Source of the DNA: Portulaca oleracea
Taxonomy: Eukaryota > Streptophyta > Magnoliopsida > Caryophyllales > Portulacaceae
NCBI GenBank assembly: GCA_029582165.1
Contig: CM055870.1
Coordinates: 44,472,513 to 44,536,512 of the forward strand
DNA: 64,000 nt
Reading direction: 5' to 3'
Within the stretch, counting starts at the first letter, position 1. Every line of letters starts with the position of its first letter. This document shows positions 59,034 to 64,000 of the stretch, in pieces. A program made the position numbers and the translations under genes. The notes under the pieces are model-generated. The model was not told the DNA's origin. It saw only the letters and a program-made list of their open reading frames with translations, and did no database searches.

Positions 59034-62000
59034 GTATGTGATCCTCCAGCTTTGTGGATTTGTTTCTCAAAATTTGGGTTACTATTGTTGTGGATATACT
59101 TATTGGGTAAGTGGATTGGTGTCCGTTGTGATTAGATTGACAATATTGTGCCTTTGTGTTCTATGTTTGGTATTGGCATAATTGGCATTAGTTGTTTCTA
59201 TTTCTGGATGGGTTTTGTAGGTCCTATTCCAGGTTTATGACATCTGGTCTTGGATTGGCAAATGTGATGTCTGCCAGTTTCTTTGAAGTTGTTTTGCAAG
59301 TAGACATTGTAGTTTCTAGGGGGCCTTACTTCATCTGTGTTATTTATTTATTTATTTATTCCTGGTTCAGCCACTAAAGTTGACAATTCGAAAAATGGGT
59401 CCTTAGTGACTTCAAACCACACTCATGTCATAAGAGCAATGTCGTATAGCATTCGGCCCTCCTTACCTTGGACAAATTATGCTTCAAAATATTGGTCTGA
59501 AACTGTTGTGTAGTGAAATTTGCGTAATCATCATTAGTTGCACTTTCTTGAATATTCTACAAGAAATTGACAACCACTATGCATATGATCCAGCTGAAGC
59601 CCCTCTGTCTCTAACTTCAATATTGTAGCGAAACTGGGTTACCTAATCCAGAATTATTCTGATAAGAATACAGTGTTAAGGAAACAAATTTTGTGCAAGT
59701 CTATCTTCCAGATTCATTAATATCACCAGCAGACTGCAATCTGAAGTTTGGATTATGTGTGCCGGACAGGTTTGGATACTAAAATACGTGATGAAAGTTT
59801 GGCATGAATAGTTTGAGTTTGAGTTTGAATTTGAATTTGAGTTTGTGGTGGACATTGACGAGTTTTTGGATATTTGGCCTCAATTGTAGAGTGGGCCTGG
59901 AGAGAGTGACTTTCTTTTGCATGTTGTGCTGATTTTATGTTTCCATGGGAAACACAACTTATTTTCTATCTGACAAAAAGGCATTGGACTGCAAGTTCTA
60001 GGCATTCCTAAGAATACCTATGCAAGTGCAGCCATGCTGGCATTTTGGTCTTAGCTATTATGTGAAATTTGTATATATTTTTTTTTCTAAAAGTGATGAA
60101 CAAGAATTTCTTTGGCCAATTTACAGTATTTTGTGTATACTCTGAATGGAGCATTATGTGATTTTCATATGCTAAAATGGAAGCAAACTGAAAGTATAGC
60201 AACCTAAGTTCCTTGTGATACCAAACATAGTGATTGTTCGTAGTCTCCAGCTCTATGCTAGATTTTGAACTGGAATGCAAGCAAAAGGGTCCATGAGTTT
60301 TAGAAATGCAGTTATATTACTGCTTCAAAACCTGTGTTTTTGTCTGCATGGAAGAATGTCTGCTATCTCTATTCTCTACACGGGTCACTGGCTGAGAACT
60401 GCTTGGTTTCTCGATGGTCTGATTTGGACTTTCCGTGTTTGGTGCTAAGCAGTCTGAATATTTGATCGTATGAAACAGAGTGCAATAACAGAATTCTTTA
60501 ATGGCAATAATTAGTTCTACTTTCTGAATAACTTTCCAATTGCATGTACTGGAGTTGAGATATGTGGATGGTGCAATCACCTTTGTGAGAGAAAGCATTT
60601 GGATTGCAAGTCCAATAAGAGAGTATTTATGTCAGGATGGATTGCTAAAGTGGAGGGTTGCCACTGACTAGAAACTCCCAGTAAAATAATAATGGGAAGA
60701 TTTTTCAGTGTGCTTATTAGAGACCTAGAGTCATCCTTTAGTATGCCTCTTAATGTTCTTGGTTAAGAAGGCTTAAGACTCAAATTATAATGATGATGAT
60801 TCTAGACATAGGAGTCATCTGATGGATATTACTTATTAGGGTGCTCAAGATTGGACGTACTATGGACTGAAGTGATTGAAGATTATCAACTACATAGATA
60901 TGAGTATGTGACACTCATAGATGATAATATGTGAGAGGCCATATATGGGTAAAACAGAAGGTGCATCCATGCACTCATTAGGATATGTGAGATAAACATT
61001 TTGTCCCCCCCCCCCCCCCCCAAACCAACAAAAAGAGCACTCTTTGTAGAAGCTTTAGAGGGAGAGTGGTTGGCTGGTAATTGGCAAACCCAAAGCAGTA
61101 AGGAGATTCATGCAGTACTAATAGTTATTTTTTATTTTTTTTTTAAATTCTGTGTCTTGCTGTGCATTAAATCACCTGTCAAGTCAAACTGCTGCTCATT
61201 TTAGCCTGTGCTGGAACTTTTGATATTCTAAATTTCATTGATATAGCTGCTTAGCACCATACTGGGAATATTGTTAAAATGAAGGGGCCTGCTTTTTTTT
61301 TTTTGGAGGGATTTTTTTTGGGGGGGCGGGGGGGAATGAGAATTTTCTAATGATGTATTATTTTGAGGTTGGAAAGTGTGGGAAGGAGGAGGAAACAACG
61401 ACAAATGGGGACATACCCTCGAAAAGATCGGGCTGGGAGATATCATGTGAATCGGAATCAAATCCTCCTCCCTCCTGGCCCATTGTTTTTTAATTTTGTA
61501 CGTTAAGATGATCCATATACTGAAGCACCAGCTCTTATAGAGATACCTTATAGGGGTTGATGCATTGCTCTTTAAAAATTTTAGAAGACATTTGTTTTAT
61601 CTTTTTTTTTTCCCATCTTGTTCTTGTACTATTAGCATTTGAGTTGCAACAGGGGTTATGTTCTTTTAGTAGATATTGGGACTTCCTTTGATGAGGATAT
61701 GATAATACTAGGTAAACATCATCTTGTTTCGTTTGTTACTTGGGAAGGAATAGGTTGTATAGGATTTTCGTATAAAAAGGGTGTTGTAAATCATAATTTA
61801 CATATTGGCTTGATGGAACAGAGAATCGTTTTGAGTGTAGAAAATTCGATCTACATTAGTTGGAGGCAACATGTTTGTTGCGAGCTACCATGTGCTAAAG
61901 TATTTGTATTGTCACATCCCCTTGTCCTGTTGTGGGGTTATTGCTGGAGCGTGTTAACTGATCTAAAGCCTTTCCTTTGGTTGCTACCTCAATGTACAAT

Positions 62001-62394
62001 CCCTTCCCAAACCTCCCATGCTAGATTCGACCACAGTGTCACTATACAATCTAAAACCCCAATGGTGACTATTGCTAACTAGCTAAATAATTCATAGTCC
62101 TGATATTAAGCAATAGGGTGTCCCCAGTTGAGCCATTGTTGGATGAGTGGTAGGAATTAGGGGAATTAGAGACCAACAGTGCTTGTTTTTTCCTACAAGG
62201 TGCTTTGTGTGTAATATAGGTCCATATGTTATATATCCATGTGATAATATCTTGGAGAGGCCTTGGCAATACAACAAATTCATTGTTTGTTGTAACAAAA
62301 TATGAATGAATAGGCTCTAATGATAATGGGCTATGAGTCTACTCTTATATTTAAATTTACTAAAGTGTAAATATGCATTAGGTTTCCATATATC
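59034..62394 (+). other. Presumed first intron of the GT14 gene
   Basis: AT-rich, no second GT14 exon recognised. It holds (TTTGAG)n-like sequence near 59815-59845, a poly-C run at 61004-61020 and T/G homopolymers at 61290-61335. A 147-codon ORF at 61639-62082 on the plus strand shows no motif I recognise. The last few hundred bases may be the LTR of the copia fragment that follows. Confidence 0.45.
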
Positions 62395-64000
62395 CTCTAT
62401 GGCTCTATCACACCTTCTCAATATGTAAAGGCAATGAATAGTCATATTGAACTTTAGGAATAAAAAATTATTTATAGGAAGAGATTTTGTAGAAATGTAT
62501 GCAAACTAAAGGTCAATAGGAGCGTAATGAACAACTGAATCACCGTGAGAGACTCGTTTACAAGCAAAGTGATAATCAACCTAATATGCTTGTTGTAATC
62601 AAGTTGAGCTGGGTTTGCAGTAAGGTATGTAGCAAAGATGTTATCACAGAAGATCTAAACAGGATTAGTGATGATAATACCAAGTTTAGCAAGAAGTTAG
62701 GGTGTAACTGTAGAGTCTTAGAATTGTGTATGCAACAACGGTACTCGAATTCGCTAGAGGATTTGTAAACAACCAAGAAACGAGGTTAACACCCAAAAAG
62801 ATAGCATAACTAATTCTAGAGGTGGAGCTATCCGGATTACCGGCCCCCATCAAGATTAGAGTAGGCAAGGCAATCTTGAAATCACCGGTGCACTTCGGTA
62901 CTAAACCAACCTAATTGTACCTTGCAAATAATGGCAAATACGCTGCTGAGGAAGAAGGTTAAAGGGACAAGGAGCATGCGTAAACTGCAAAGCTAGATTA
63001 ATGTCATAGACAATATCTAGGATATTCATAGTCAAGTACTCTAAGGCAACTATTATGCTCCAATATTGGATGGGATTTGGCATCAACTTACCGTCATGAA
63101 GCGGTGGTCCTAGAAGAAAGAGGGTTGCACATAGGTTTGAGTTTGTATAGGTTAAAAGGGGAAAGAAGTTTCAGAATTCATTTGTGCTAAGGTGGACAAA
63201 AATCAAGAGTATGCACCACTTAAACCCTCAGGAAATAATGAAGGTGCCCAAGGTCCTTTATAGGAAACGAGGTAAAGAGACGACAAAGGAGGTGATGCAG
63301 AAGGGTTGGAGAGCTCTCGCTGAAGATGATATCCTCAACATATAGTAGGAATTTGGGTAGTAGGCTTATGATAAATGAACATAGAAGAGTGAATTTGACT
63401 ACAAGCGAAATCCAAGAGAAAAAGATAACTACGAAGTTTGTAAAACCAAGCTCGTGGAGCCTATTTGGGACCAGGACCCTGTTTGAAAGTATAAAGGAAC
63501 TTATGAGTTTGTAAACAGGTGGGGAAACTAGGATTGGCAGAACCTTGAGATCAGGTTGTATAGACATTTTCAATGTGGTCACCGTGAAGAAAAAACAATT
63601 CTAACATCAAGCTAACTAATGGCCTAACCTCGAGAGACAACTATGCTCCAAGCAACTTGGCTAGTAGTTCGTGTTACAATTGGGCTAAAAGTCTCATAGT
63701 AGTCTAGTCCCTCTATTTGGTCAAAGCCATCACATAGATGCTTATTTCGGTACACCCAGTTAAAGGTTAACTGATTCATGTCATTACGATAAGGGCTAAG
63801 TTTCATGTGCCATTTGAACAAGGGCGTTAAATTCTTTCATGATTTCCTTGTACCATTTTGGATACTTATATATGCGCGGATAACAAGTAGCTTCTAATTG
63901 AGATGATATGGATACATGCAAGGATGGTAATTGGCAACGTTTGTTTGTTGACACAAGTCTCGTAACATGTTTGCATAGGATGGTTGTTGAGTTGCTCGAT
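62395..64000 (-). pseudogene. Decayed Ty1/copia RT and RNase H fragment, runs off right edge
   Basis: On the minus strand from the right edge: RNKHLCDGFDQIEGLDYYETFSP (about 63780-63690), a shifted SPPVYKL region, LLYVEDIIFSESSPTLL (near 63340, with the YVDD box as YVED) and FPIKDLGHLHYFLRV to 63220. The RNase H remnants NPDSSTSRISYAIFLG, NLVSWL and ANSSTVVAYTI follow at about 62850-62720. The end HGDSVVHYAPIDL and FTKSLP-like words lie at about 62560-62450. Stops and frameshifts throughout. This element is separate from the one at the left edge. Confidence 0.8.

Noticed and set aside
61639..62082. 147-codon plus-strand ORF in the presumed GT14 intron
   Set aside because: No motif, no partner exon, and it adjoins a decayed copia fragment; not enough to call a gene.

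Overview
The window is a repeat-dominated stretch of a plant nuclear genome, most likely a eudicot. I infer this from LTR retrotransposons primed by initiator-tRNA-Met-type sites, chromodomain Ty3/gypsy pol, Ty1/copia pol, Mutator-like elements (MULEs) with SWIM zinc fingers, hAT and PIF/Harbinger MITEs, GT-AG introns, and one plant glycosyltransferase family 14 exon. The species cannot be told from sequence alone. Only one host gene (first exon at 58520-59033, + strand) is convincing; nearly all the rest is transposable element, much of it nested.

Left part (1-13544). A minus-strand Ty1/copia element enters from the left edge (integrase, protease and gag remnants, leader, a 228-bp LTR ending at 3804). 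A small PIF/Harbinger-like MITE follows, then a decayed plus-strand MULE transposase (4994-8230) interrupted by an unidentified insertion, a tRNA-like relic, and a non-autonomous gypsy-type element (9009-13544) that keeps gag-protease but has no reverse transcriptase or integrase.

Middle part (13545-53442). One chromodomain Ty3/gypsy element contains everything here. Its 5' LTR (13545-14155, resuming 38513-38525) is split by a 24.4-kb insertion, a non-coding large retrotransposon derivative (LARD-like, 14156-38512, 1.6-kb LTRs). That element is split by a retroelement with 0.6-kb LTRs (17832-30708, perfect 5-bp target duplication), which is itself split by a minus-strand retroelement with 4.2-kb LTRs and only 744 bp of internal sequence (19830-28967, perfect 5-bp duplication). 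The LARD-like unit also holds a 561-bp MULE-type MITE (30854-31414). The gypsy pol lies at 39544-42916, with several stop codons and a missing catalytic Asp. Its 3' LTR (43062-53442) is interrupted by a MITE (44623-45024) and by a 6.8-kb MULE (45204-51960).

The most interesting unit is that MULE. It has ~0.3-kb terminal inverted repeats and two convergent genes, each starting beside one repeat: a plus-strand, two-exon gene for a GRF-type zinc finger plus coiled-coil protein that looks intact, and a minus-strand transposase gene that is decayed. The layout recalls maize MuDR (mudrA/mudrB) but with a different second protein.

Right part (53443-64000). A Harbinger-type MITE contains a hAT-type element, and a second hAT-type element sits across its target-site duplication. 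Fragments of further DNA transposons follow, then the first exon of a GT14 gene with a long intron or downstream stretch, and a very decayed minus-strand copia RT-RNase H fragment running off the right edge.
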